DNA from: Smittium culicis
Lineage: Eukaryota; Kickxellomycota; Harpellomycetes; Harpellales; Legeriomycetaceae
DNA length: 64,000 nucleotides
NCBI GenBank assembly: GCA_001970855.1
Contig: LSSN01004835.1
Span: 1 to 64,000 of the forward strand
Reading direction: 5' to 3'
Part shown: positions 31,491-43,551 of the stretch, in pieces
How positions within the stretch are numbered: position 1 is the stretch's first letter
How the letters are laid out: every line of letters starts with the position of its first letter
Position numbers and translations under genes: made by a program
Notes under the pieces: model-generated
Databases searched by the model: none
Seen by the model: only the letters and a program-made list of their open reading frames with translations
Told to the model about the DNA's origin: nothing

Positions 31491-34212
31491 CAGGTAACCC
31501 TCGATATTCACGAATTTTTTTTAAATCAAGTTCTCGTGAATATTAAGATCCAATTTATGCACATATTACAGCATAATTGTGTAGATTTTTTCTCATGAAA
31601 ATTCGCGATTAATAAGACTTTTATACTAATTAAATAGTAAAAATATTTTAATATATTCGCGAATAGCAATTAAACCGCATAAAAAAAAGAGGAATTTTCA
31701 ATTTTTAGCTACAGCTCACTCACAAAAATAAGTAAAACCAGTTTCTTTTTTTTTTTATATGAAAAGTTCTCTTGTAGTAAAATAAAAGATTTTTATGAAA
31801 TAGAATTTCTTTTTAGAATTATATTATCTGCTAAATGTATATAAATAAAAAAATTTTTATTATCTTTTTTTTATGTGAAAAAACTAAAAATTAATTTTAT
31901 ACATTTGATTTCGGTTTAATGATATTTCTACAAATCGACCGTCAATACGAAATCTCAAGCATTGAAAATCAATTTTTATCGAAATTCGCTGTTTATTTAT
32001 TCGATTTAATTCCGGATCAATATTATGTAATACTATTAAAACAAAAGATGAAATAAAAATCAAAGCTTATTTTATTTCGTAAATAGATTAACTTGTATAT
32101 AAATTATTTTTTTTCATTTTATAACAAGTCAATCAATATATATAATGTATCTTTTATTACTTCCTAGATGATAAAATTTTATTTTTGGTAACTATTTAAG
32201 ATAATAATTCAATTAAATTAATTTAATATAGCTATATGATATCATAATATATAATAAATAGAAATTTTTATTTTCAATAAACACTAAGATATAAAAATGA
32301 TATAATATTTAATTAAGTATTATGAATATTACATTTATATTTGAAAAAAATTTAACAATGTGCTTTGTTCACTTTTTTTTGCAACAAAATATAATATCCT
32401 GGTATAGGTGAAGTTTTTTAAGAATTTTTGAGTTAGCACTTTAAGCTCTGCGCATCTTATTATTATGCTTTTTCAAAATATCTAAACTATTTTCTATAAT
32501 TTTGACACCTTTATCAAACCCAAAAACTATATTTATATCATTTTCTATGTCATTTCCATCAATATTATTAGAAATTGAATCATTTTCATCGTTATCGTTA
32601 TTGTTTTTTTCTTCACGTTTATCATAACTTTCGATGTCACTGCTATATCCCATTGAGAGACTATCATTAATTATTTCAAAAGTTAAATAATTTTAGCCTA
32701 AATATGTTTCAATATTTAAGCAGAAAAATTTTAAATTTAATATCATTTATACTAAATTTCTTCCAAAAATCTGATACAGTAATATATTCCATGCTTACAG
32801 AATAATTTAGTTTTTCAAAATTTTTATGAGGTAGTATGCTTTAAATGTAGAAATCACATCTTTTTCCATAGGCCACATTAAAATGATTGTGTTCGGAGGA
32901 ATGAATACAAAATCTATTTCACCTAATATATTGAACAAAAACCTCGAATAAACCGATGCATTATCAATTATTAGAATGATTTTAAATCCGATTTTCATTC
33001 TTTCACAGTGGCTTTTCAATTCACTTTTAATCTCATTGATAAATTATTGGCTGTATATATATCTTGTATATCCTTTTTTTGATGATCACCAAATAACTTT
33101 AAAATCTTTTTTATTACATCCTTTTAAAAATCTAGAACTTTATAATGCGTAGATCTTCATTGGTTTTAATTTACAGTCTCATGTAGAATTTGATCATAGT
33201 GATAGTGTTAATCATCTTTTATAGGCTTAAATCATGAAAAAACTATATCATTTAAAGAATATTATGTTCTTTTAGGACTATTTTCCAATGTAGGCAAGTT
33301 TCATCAATATTAAATATCTATAATATCAGATAAATTTAATTTAATAGTATTAAATAAAAACACTAATGTGTTTCCTGATAAGGTAGATAGCCTGCTTCTG
33401 GTATTATTTTACTCAAATCATTGCTAAAAACTCTAGCAGCAATATGATCACCACTTGCGGCCTCTCCTGTAAATTTTATATTATGAAACACCTATCCGCG
33501 CTTAAAATTATCAAAATAACCGCTGATAGCTATAAAAATTGATTTTTTCAGCACTCGGGGAATTCTCTTTTATCTTCTGAAACATCGAAAATGTTTTTTT
33601 TAATAGTAGCAGTTGTAGTTGCAGATTTTTTTCTTACTTATATATTTATTCATTCTTCTAATTCTTTTTCCATGCTACAAATAAATTAATTTCTTGAGTT
33701 TTTTTTTTTTTTTTAAACGGTGAATTTATTTCTTGAGTAAAAAGAATTTTGTTTCTATGTTTAAATAAAATTTTATCTGTGATTATAATTTTTTCTGATT
33801 TTTTAATTGTAAATCTCAATGTACCTTCATTTATTCCTTTAATTTTTGCTACCTTAGATATATTATTTCCACTTTGAAGCACATCGAGGACCTCTATTTT
33901 ATAAGATATTGATATTGATATTCTTTTTCTATTAGATGTGCTATTTATTATTAGTTTTTTATACTGAACAATAAATAATATATAAACCATTTTTACTTAA
34001 AATTAAAAAAATATTATATATACTATTTTTAAGAATAATATTTATGCACAAATACATTTCTTTCTACGCATTGTTTTTAATAAACCTTATATCCATTTTA
34101 AAGGAGTAAAAAAAAATTAATTGCTCAATTTATCAAGAAAAAAAGTCGCATAATACAAAAAACAAAAAAAAAAATTAAATGTTAAAATTTCGCAAATAAC
34201 GAGGGTTAGTTG
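31491..34212 (-). mobile_element. pogo/Tigger-type DNA transposon (copy 2, complete ends)
   Basis: 2722 bp with matching terminal inverted repeats. The left end starts CAGGTAACCCTCGATATTC. The right end read in reverse is CAACTAACCCTCGTTATTTG. Both ends are flanked by TA (31489-31490 and 34213-34214), the Tc1/mariner-pogo target duplication. The enclosed transposase lies on the minus strand. Short internal repeats containing cgcga or cgtgaa occur near both ends. Confidence 0.85.
32441..33990 (-). pseudogene. Tigger-like transposase relic (copy 2)
   Basis: Minus-strand pieces in order: 33990-33658, HTH region SISYKIEVLDVLQSG.NISKVAK, GINEGTLRFTIKKSEK; about 33490-33300, FHNIKFTGEAASGDHIAARV ... 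YLPYQ, then IFNIDETCLHWK (first D); 33019-32807, ILIIDNASVYSRF (second D) and FIPPNTIILMWPMEKDVIST, where the third catalytic D of the PMDQ motif is E; 32653-32441, an N/D-rich acidic tail. The gap before IFNIDET sits at the same site as the intron of copy 1. Stops and the lost third Asp make it inactive. Confidence 0.75.
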
Positions 34213-34214
34213 TA

Positions 34215-35039
34215 TATAAATAAAATTTAGGTATTAAGAAAACGATTTCATTTTATGAATATCCAGGATGAGGTTAAGTAGCGATAAAAGGCTGTAAATT
34301 ATTATTATGGCGATAACAATACCCATTGGTCAACTGCAGTTGATGATTGGTAATTAAATTTGTCGTAAATGAGTAAAACTAAGCTATCCAATAATTGGAA
34401 AATTTGATCTGATCTATTGGCGTTTTACTATGATTAAACAGAGATACGACCAGTTATTGGAATGGAGAAATATTGATAGATCGAATGGGTGCTAATAGAA
34501 AGACAGCGATGGCCAGTGAGCTATGAAAATTGAAATTGCTGAAACGTATTGGCCACAATAAGCGAGAGTTGTGTAGTTGCTGATGAGCTATTGGGCACAG
34601 AAAGGGTTTGCCACATATTAAGGGTTGGAGGAAAAGCAGAAGCAGATAATTAGAATGGCTGTTTTCTACAAAAGCTTTTGATTTATTAGCTACAATTTTG
34701 CATGTTCAGAAATCAATTATAATAAATCAATAAAAAAAATTTTTTTTATTCGCTATTTCGAAGGAAACAAAAAGAAAAGTAATTAGCATTATTTTGAAGT
34801 GATTTGTTTTGATTATATTTGCCTTATCGATATTTTTTACTAATTGCACGAACCAAGTCGAAAATAGTAAACAACTTCAATAACTGCTTAACTAATTGCT
34901 TAACATAGAATATTGATTACCACTTACTAAATAAACTCCCAAGCTATTTAGTTTTACTCCTTTTTATTTCTCCCATCTTGTTAGTAATTCAATCGCAATC
35001 CTTTTACTATCTTTTTTAAATTTTATTTAGTTTTCAAAC
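34215..35039 (+). promoter_or_regulatory. eIF2-alpha upstream region with a dense CCAAT cluster
   Basis: Eight CCAAT/ATTGG pentamers lie within 34324-34594 (about 34325, 34346, 34388, 34393, 34417, 34456, 34548, 34590), in both orientations, including one back-to-back pair (ccaataattgg). A pyrimidine-rich stretch precedes the start codon. CCAAT is bound by HAP/NF-Y in fungi. A promoter role is inferred from position in front of a highly expressed gene. Confidence 0.55.
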
Positions 35040-36515
35040 ATGGAAATCAAAGATTGTAGATTTTATGAAGCTCAGTACCCCGAGCCCGAAGAATTTGTCG
35101 TAGTCAAAGTCAGACAAATTGCTGATATGGGTGCATATGTCCAACTCGAAGAATACGGTAACATCGAAGGTATGGTTCTTTTATCTGAACTATCCAGAAG
35201 AAGAATTAGATCCGTCCAAAAGCTCATTAGAGTAGGAAAGAAAGAGGTCGTTGTTGTATTACGTGTCGATAAAGACAAAGGCTACATCGATCTTTCAAAA
35301 AGACGTGTTACCCCCGAAGAGGCTGCCAAATGCGAAGAAAAATATCAAAAATCAAAGGCCGTACGTACCCGCCCTTCTCATCTACCCTATTTAAAATACC
35401 TTTCTATACTATTTTTTACCCCCAAATTCTTGTTCTAAAAAGCCTAAAAAGTCTTTTTTTTTTATCGCTATTTGAATCACAGGTCCACAGTATCATGAAA
35501 CATGTCGCCAAAAAAACCGAAACCGATGTCGAAGAGCTCTACAAATCTTTCGGCTGGCCCCTCTACAAAAAATACGGCCACGCATATGACGCCTTCAAGC
35601 TATCTCTAAGGTAACTTTATATACTTTCTTTCTTTCATATCTTATTTTCTTTCACCCCTTACACTCCATATTTAATTATACCGTCAAATTCTTTACTAGT
35701 GATAAGAACGCTGTTTTTGACGAATTTAACTTGGCTCCTGATGTCCTCGAAGATTTGATCTTCAACATCAAAAGAAGATTAACTCCTCAACCAGTTAAGA
35801 TTAGAGCTGACGTCGAAGTTAGTTGCTATGGCTACCAAGGTGTTGATGCCATCAAAAAGGCCCTCAAGGCTGGTGAAGACTGTTCTACCGATGAAGTTCC
35901 AATTAAGGTAAATATCTCTTATTTCACTTCTAATTATTCTTGCTCGCTTTTTACTATAATATTAATTATTTTTTATACCCTAACAACTTTTATTATCTTA
36001 ATTTCTCAATTATTTTATTTCTTTTTAATCACCATTCTACCCCACCTCCTCGTTTTCGCATCTAACAATAACTTTGTCTATATCTTAACACTATCAAAGG
36101 TCAAGCTAATTGCTCCCCCAATGTATGTCCTAACAACGAACTCTTTAAATAAAACTGCCGGTACCGAGATCATGGACAAGGCCATTTCTGTCATCGAAGA
36201 AACCATCAAAGCCGAAGAAGGTGGTGAATTCGTTGTTAAAATGAGAGTAAGTCGCCCCCCCAAAATCCCTATATGTTTTTTATCTTGCACCTAATTAATA
36301 TACCAAGCTGCTGCTTATTATCCAAAATATATGCCCTTTTATTTCTAATTTTATAATTATCTTTTTTTAACCACTCTTAAATTAAATAAAAAAAAAATTA
36401 GCCTAAAGCCGTCAGTGAACACGAAGAAAAAGAACTTGCTGACCTTATTGCCCGTGTTGAGCGCGAAAACGCTGAAGTCTCTGGCGACGAATATGAGTCA
36501 GATGCCGACGATTAG
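35040..36515 (+). CDS. SUI2: Translation initiation factor eIF2 alpha subunit
   Basis: Five exons: 35040-35360, 35483-35610, 35700-35907, 36100-36246 and 36402-36515, giving 305 aa, the normal length. eIF2-alpha is a subunit of the GTPase that delivers initiator Met-tRNA to the 40S ribosome in the cytosol. The S1/OB domain comes first ([18 protein letters not shown]). The regulatory serine is Ser52 counting Met, in [12 protein letters not shown], so control by Gcn2-type kinases should operate. The helical domain ([20 protein letters not shown]) and the C-terminal alpha/beta domain ([20 protein letters not shown]) are complete. The tail is acidic ([11 protein letters not shown]). Codons are unusually C-ending for this AT-rich window, as expected of a highly expressed gene. 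Confidence 0.95.
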
Positions 36516-36916
36516 ATCTATATCTCTTTTTTTTTTTTTCCTTTTTACTTCTCAATTCCCTCTTTTTTTTTTTGTTTTTCTTATAATCGTTTTTCATGCC
36601 TATCTCACTTTCCCCCTCCCCCCTTTTTTTTATTCAAGAAAAATATACAAAAGATCACTGTTTTTTTTCAGATTAATTTCGGTCGTTAAATATTTACTTA
36701 TTGAATTATTTTTCTTTTGTTTAGCTATCAAATTGTACCATAATCACTTTACAAAAGTCTTGACTAATATTTAAGCAAAATTATAACAAGTGTACAAGTC
36801 TTTTAAAAGTAAATAAACGATGTAAGAAAATAAGAGAGTAGATAATGAGCTGTAGAATTATTTTTTTATTATTTTTTCAATCAAACATAAAAATTGTATT
36901 GGGTAGTTATTTTTTT
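36516..36916. other. Convergent 3' spacer between eIF2-alpha and Mot1
   Basis: 400 bp of pyrimidine-rich then A/T-rich sequence. Both genes end here, so it must hold both polyadenylation regions. No ORF or repeat is supported. Confidence 0.5.
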
Positions 36917-39900
36917 TTAATCTTCTAATGAACTAATAAACGAGTCGAGGCTGTATTCGTTTTCGTACTGTTTTGGGTCCCATAATTCCCCTAGTGAATC
37001 AACAGCTTTTGTCGCGGATATAGGTTGTTTACCATCTCCGGTAAGTTTGCCTTGGTTGCTACTTGAAGAGTTGTTGCCGCCTTTAGAGCTATCTGATTTA
37101 CCAGATAGGCTGAATAGATCGAGTATGTCTTCAGTCTTCATAGTTTTAAGTCCGGAATTCTGCTGGTTAACTATTGTGTTGGCAATATTGAGTTTAAATG
37201 CCTGTAAACCCATCACCTTTTCTTCGAGTGTGTTCTTAGTAATTAGACGATAAACATTCACCACTTTAGTTTGACCAAGTCTATGTGCTCTGTCCATTGC
37301 TTGTAGATCCATCATTGGGTTCCAGTCATGCTCAACAAAAATAACGGTGTCAGCACCCGTTAAGTTTAAGCCTAATCCACCAACATGAGTTGTTAATAGC
37401 AACACGTCTATTGAAGGGTCAGAGTTAAATTTATTAACCATAGCTTGCCTATTTCGTGCGTCAACAGTACCATCAAGTCTTAAGTAGGAAACTGATGGCA
37501 TTGTATTTTTAAACAAGTCCCTTTGGATACAGTCAATCATTTCACGGTGTTGACAGAATATAAGTGCTCTATGTGATGCACTAATGTTAGTTGAAAAGTC
37601 CATCGTTTCGGATGGTAGCAAATTCCCGGAGCTAGACTTACCAAGAGAATCTGAAGCATATCCAACTCCTGAGCCGCCACTAGAACCAATACCACATTCA
37701 GTTAATATCTGTCCAAGAGTTTGGAGCTTAGGGGCAACGGAGAGGTCGTGGATAGATCTTCCCTCTTTCTCTAATCTGGATGTAATAGAAGAATACAGAG
37801 GGTGAGTGGGCGTTAAAACTAAAGCTGGATGGTTACAAAGTCTGCGCATGTATTGGAGTGCCTGGAAAACGTGCAGATTAGGTTTAGTTTCGCCATTCGA
37901 AGGTTTATCATTGTCTGAGGGGTCAGAGGTAACCTTTGAATTAACGTTTTTATTAAGCGCTTCTATTAGTTCTTTTTGAACATCACTAAGGTTGCAATAT
38001 CTGTCTTGAATAATTTTTGGAGGCAAATCTGAAAGAACATCCTCTTTCATTCTTCTCAAAAGGAAAGGTAAAACTTGTTTATGAAGCGATTCTAAAGCTC
38101 TTTGACTTTCAGCTTGCGCTCTGGCCTGTACATGTGGAGCTAATCTCGGATCTCGGGCAGCTAAAATTGGTTTAGAGTATTGGTCATTAAATTGGCGCTC
38201 TTGTCCTAGAAATCCGGGCATTAAATAGTCGAATAATGACCAAAGCTCTAGAACATTATTTTGAACAGGTGTCCCAGATAAAATAAGTCTATTACGAGCT
38301 TGAACTTGTTTAACAGCCAAAGTAAGCTTTGCTTTGCTATTTTTAATTACATGCCCTTCATCTAAAACACAATAGTTGTAGTTTATTGTCGAAAAATATT
38401 CAATATCATTTCTCAAAACATCATATGAAACTATTACAACGTCATAGCTCTTAATTTTCCGAATTAAAGCTCTCCTTTCTGATGGAATACCACCATATAT
38501 TAAAGGCTTTAAACAATCTACATATTTAAGTATTTCTTCTTCCCAATGAGCAAGCAGCGTTGGTGGGCAAACAACGATCGATGGTAAATGGCAAGAGTCA
38601 GCTTTGCGACCTTGGGATGCTTCAAAATCGATTCTACGGGTGTGATGGTCAGAAGCGATTATGCAAATGGTTTGTAGCGTTTTACCAAGACCCATATCAT
38701 CACATAAAATACCATGTAGTCTGTATTTATTGAGGAATGAGAGCCAGTTTATACCATCTTGCTGATACTTACGTAAAGTTGCGTTTATTTTTATAGGTAT
38801 TTTATAAGGCTCAAGCTTTGAAGAGTCTGTTAATTGAGCCAAAAAGCTTCGGTCTCTCGCATGCTGCTCCAGTAACTCGTGAGAAATATCTAAATCCGAA
38901 TTTTCGTACTTATTATTAATCCCTAAGGGAACCAGGCGTAATAGCTGGGCAAAACATTGGGTTCCAACAAGGCGAGTATGTCTATCAGTATCGCTCATTC
39001 TTCCCAAAACAGGAACAATTAAAAACGGAATATATGGAAGAATCTTATCTTCACCGAGTCTTCCAACAATATAGTATATAGTCTCAGCAACACTTTGTCT
39101 TAGGTGCACCCTATTAGAATCTCCAAACCAAGGAAGGACGAATTTAACAAAGACAAGCATAGAGTCTCTAGTAATAATTTTACAAATCGTTGAAAAGGCT
39201 TTTGAAGCAACGTGTCTAATAGCAGAAAATCGAGATTGAAGTGATTGAACAACCCAGAATAACAGTCTAATAAGAGCAAACTGTTGAATATCTTTATGGA
39301 AGAAGGGACACAGAGTATCTAAAATACTAAATCCATCAACTAATTGCTGTCCTAGTGCACAGTTATTTGAAATACATTTCTCATCCTTTGAAGAGATTAT
39401 TTCGTCATCTATAATCAAATTCGAAAAGGATTCAATGATAGAAAAGCTAGCCTTCAAATCTAAATATCCATGTGTTGTAACAGATAAGTGACTCCAATTA
39501 GGAATTTGTCCATGGACTTTAAGCATTGGTGTTGTAATATAACTCCATAATTTAGGAGATACTATAAAAATACTTGGCCCTAAAGACATACACAAAGATT
39601 TGAAAGTATGTAAAGATCCCCTAAACATCACTTGAACTTCTAAGTCTTTTTCCTCGTCTTCGGTGAGATTTTTTACGCTTGATGATCCATTTGGTAATAA
39701 AGTTAAGCTTTCTTGTGCACTTTTAGTAGGGGAGCTGGATACACTATTAAGTTTGCTAGAGTTGTTGGAGTTGCTATCTTTGGCTTTTGACCTTACAGGC
39801 TTTGTTTTAGCATCAATTTTAGAATCTTTTGCGTTTGTACGCGTTCTCTTTTTAGTCAAAGTAGGTTTTTTACTGTCAACTCTTTTTGAATTTTCCATTT

Positions 39901-42900
39901 CATTAGCGGCAAGGGCCATAGAGTTATCGTAGCCTAGTTTCTGGTTTTGGTTTTCATCTTCAACAGACTCCAATTTAGACCTAGTTTGTAAATGTTGAAT
40001 AACTTTTATCATCATTATTCCAGTTTGGGAGTCAGGGTGGTTATAAAATACAGGGGTAGACAACTGGTCAGCACACAAAAATGATATCAAATTGGAAATT
40101 AGCTTATCTCCAACGCTAGGTCTAGCGAGTTGTTCAGATAGTTTATACATAAATTCAAAAGCAGAATGTGGGACATTTAAGGGTAAGTAGCAGAATGAAA
40201 TTAGTCTTGCAACTGAGTAGGCAGATCTACGTTGTAGCAAAAAGTCACGCTCAATTTTAACAGAGTTCATAATAGGTTTTATAATTGAGTTAAGCTTAGA
40301 GGGAAGAGCGCCAAAAGGAATACTTGCAGAAGCTAAGGATGAAGAAACTAATAGGTTAAGCTTTTCCTGCTTATCATAATAATTTTTCATTAGCAGCAAA
40401 ATAAATTCTTTTTTTGTGTGTATTTCGTTAGTAGCTTTTTCAACTATAGATGAAGGCCTGCTCGAGTTCTGCAAGTACTTTGAAACTAATTTTGGTAGTA
40501 CATAGCTCAAGAATTTATTAGCTAAGTCATAACTAAAATATATTTTATTTGAGTTATCGATATTATTGCTTGTATAAATTTCAGGTAAAGACGGAAGTTC
40601 AGATTTTTCAACACCGAGGGATTTGTTGAAAATTAATATTAAAGATTCAATATTGTCATATATCACTTGAAGTGAGTGTGATAAGTCCTTATAAAGGAAA
40701 TTGGACGTGCTGGATTCGATTTGTGTATGAACCAGTCTGAAAGATATTGGTAAAATAGAATGTAATTTCGAAGGGGGTAAATTTGTGAGTAAAAAATTGC
40801 TTGTTCTAGTGAGGATTTCTTCGTGAGGCATGGTTTGATAAACGCCTAGCGTAGAAGCAGCTGAAATCTTTGGTAATGTAGAGTTGGTTGAACTAAGGCT
40901 ATTTAAAGTAGATATTATAGCAAATTCTTCTAGTATTAATGAGCCAATAAATCGAGTGTGAGCCCAGCGCGAATTTAGTAAATTATTTAATATATTCAAA
41001 ATAGTTTGGCGGAAACTTGAGTTCAAATCGTCAAACCTTTCTTGCCAAACAGAAATAAGTTTTGAAATCATCTGAGAAGTTAAAACTCTAGATCGGATTA
41101 AAACAGAGTGAGAAACTAGTGAAATATCTTGTTGTATTACAGGGGCATCAATTATGTGAGAAGTTTTAGAGCAGATCTTTGAAGAAATATTTCCGGAGGA
41201 ATAAACTAATAAAGATTCGTCAATAGGAGATCCTACAGGAGTTGAAATTAGCTTTATCATAGAAACTAGAGTAGAATCTGTAAATATAGAGTCAAAGAAA
41301 TCCTGACTAGTAAAGTAGTTATCAAATAAGAAGTTCCACAAAGAAATACTAGAGTTTAAAATTTCAGGGACAGTTTCTAAAAAGACGTTTTGGAAAATAA
41401 ATCTCATTGAATAGCTATTAAGCCAGTCTGGTATAACATTTAAGTCGTATCTACCGACATAAATTTCTACAATAGTGAGAACTGCTTGAACGGATGCATG
41501 TCTGACACTAGTAATAGTATGTCTGAAGAATGGGAACAGTTGTGGAAGTAAGTTGCTCAAGCTAAAGTAGAACTTTGAAGCTTGGTTATTCTGGGGGCTG
41601 TTAAAAATCAAATCGTGAACGGCGGGTTGTTTGCAAAAGGAAGAAAGTAGGCTCATTACACTAGCAGTGGAGGATGCTAAATCATCTTCGATTTCTTTCA
41701 AGGCGTCAAAAAGTGCGGAGAGAATATCAAACGTTCTATGGGGCAAGTTTGATGTGATCAAATGTACAAGGGGGAGGAGTGCGGAGGCAGCAACACCTCG
41801 AACGTCATCGTCTTCGCCATTTAAGGCGTTAACGGCAGCATCTACAATCTCGTTAAATACAGTTTGCTGTATATCATTTCTAATAGCAACAACGTATTTT
41901 AATCCTAATAATCCAGAGTGTCTAATTTCCCAAATTGGGAATGAAAGGTCAGCACCTCTGTGGATTAACTTGATGAGGGATTGTTCTAGTAAGGTGACTC
42001 TTTTTATATCTAAAAACTTTGAAATGACGCCTAAAACTTGGGTACAAGTTTCTCTAACGGGGGCAACGACCTGATCAGATACAAAGTCGGCAAAGCGGTC
42101 AAGAACCAGGACACATAATAATCTGACGCAAACATTAGATAAACATTGTTGATGGCGTTCAGTATTTTCAGATGGGGATAAATTTTTGCTCATTCCAGCG
42201 ACAGATCCTTGCTTTTTAAAGATTTCTCTTAGGGCGAGACTTGCACCATGCCTAGTTTCCCATCTAGAGTCGAATAAGTCTAGGCATAGTTGTTTAATGA
42301 AAGATTCAAAAGCCCATTCACCATCTTTGACACCAGAAATGGCAAAAGATTCTTTTTTTTGTTGTTTTGCTTCGACTACTATTTTCCCATCATCACCTGG
42401 CTGCTCAGTAATGTCCATGTCGATATCCTTTGGGGTATCAGGCAAGCTGTCAGTTGATGGAGGAAATCGGGAAGAGCTATTTAAATTAATGTTTGCGGAA
42501 AGTTGGTTAGACTTTTGGTCTTTTTTTAATTTTCTTTTTAAAGCGTTCCTTTCTCGGGCGCTTAATTTATCCATATCTATTTGTAAAGGTGGGGGAGTTG
42601 GGGTATCGTTATAAATTTTGGGTTTTTTAACTGTTTTTGGCTTTAAATCAATGTTATTTGAGATAAAATCAGATTCTTCGATGAAGTCGCCTTCGACAAA
42701 TTGGGAAGTAATGCCTAGTTTTTCTTGCATTAAGCTTTTCTGACGATCAATTCTAGCTTGGGGATCGGAAGCAGAATCGAGTAAGTCAAGATCGAATTCT
42801 TCGCCTCCAGAAGCTAGTAGAGTTTTGGAGCTATTTAGGACGATATCTACATCAAAGTCATTGAAACTGAAAAAAAAAAACTGAGAAGAATCGTTTAGAT

Positions 42901-43551
42901 ATTTCAATGCCTCATAATTGGGGGTATTTACAGGGGAAACATTGTAACCGTTTTCTAGTTTAATTTTGGGAGAATTAGGAACATTGTGGCTCGGAATACT
43001 TTCAGGTATCACTTGTCGATCGACTTCCATTTTGATACATGGAGATTTAGGAGAATTGCTTATGGGGGCGAATTCAGGTATTTCTTGAAGATCACTTTCC
43101 AACTTGATCTTAAATTCGGGTTCAGATTTGATATGAGTTAATGTTTTGGGAGCAGTTGTTAAAATATCATCGACCTTGTTTAAATCAGAAGGCTCGGCTT
43201 TTATGTTTGGGAGTGATTGGTTGGAACTGGCCAAGTCATTTTCTACAAATTTTAAAGAGACGTTTTTAGAAATAGCTTCTATGGCTTGACTGGCGGCAAT
43301 TCTGGCGTCCCAGTTGGTATTATGTAAGCATTTGTATACACGTTCTAATAAGTTTAGTAATTCTTGTGGATGCTGTTCTTGTATTGAGCCTAGCTGTTGA
43401 GCAGCAGCCATACGAACACCTGGGGTATTTCCATTTTCTAAAAGCGACACAAGCCTATCTAGTCTAATAACAGGAGGAAATGTATGAATAGCTTATTAGC
43501 TTATTCTAGATAAAAAATAATAGGAAAAAAGAATAGTTACCTTGTTCCCAT
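36917..43551 (-). CDS. MOT1: TBP-associated Swi2/Snf2 ATPase Mot1 (BTAF1)
   Basis: An 11-nt first exon (43551-43541, ATG GGA ACA AG) joins exon 2 (43463-36917) to give 2185 aa beginning MGTRLDRLVSLLENGNTP, the classic Mot1/BTAF1 N-terminus. The long open frame alone would miss these eight residues. Mot1 uses ATP to strip TBP from DNA and redistribute it, in the nucleus. Residues 1-1500 are HEAT-repeat material, with a low-complexity insert around 60-200. The Snf2 motor is C-terminal: motif I DDMGLGKT near 1590, box II as DEGH near 1700, LSGTPVQNN, the helicase C part with LLTTHVGGLGLNLTGAD, and AMDRAHRLGQ. The end, LWDPKQYENEYSLDSF, is also typical. A T11 run gives four Phe near residue 200. 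Confidence 0.95.

Noticed and set aside
37047..42614. Plus-strand frames antisense to Mot1
   Set aside because: They are mirror frames of a strongly conserved coding sequence, without recognisable domains or starts.
42841..42960. An additional intron in Mot1 around the FFFF stretch
   Set aside because: A CAG acceptor and a CTAAAC branch-like site exist, but the available GT donors give the wrong phase or a stop, and the frame is open without splicing.
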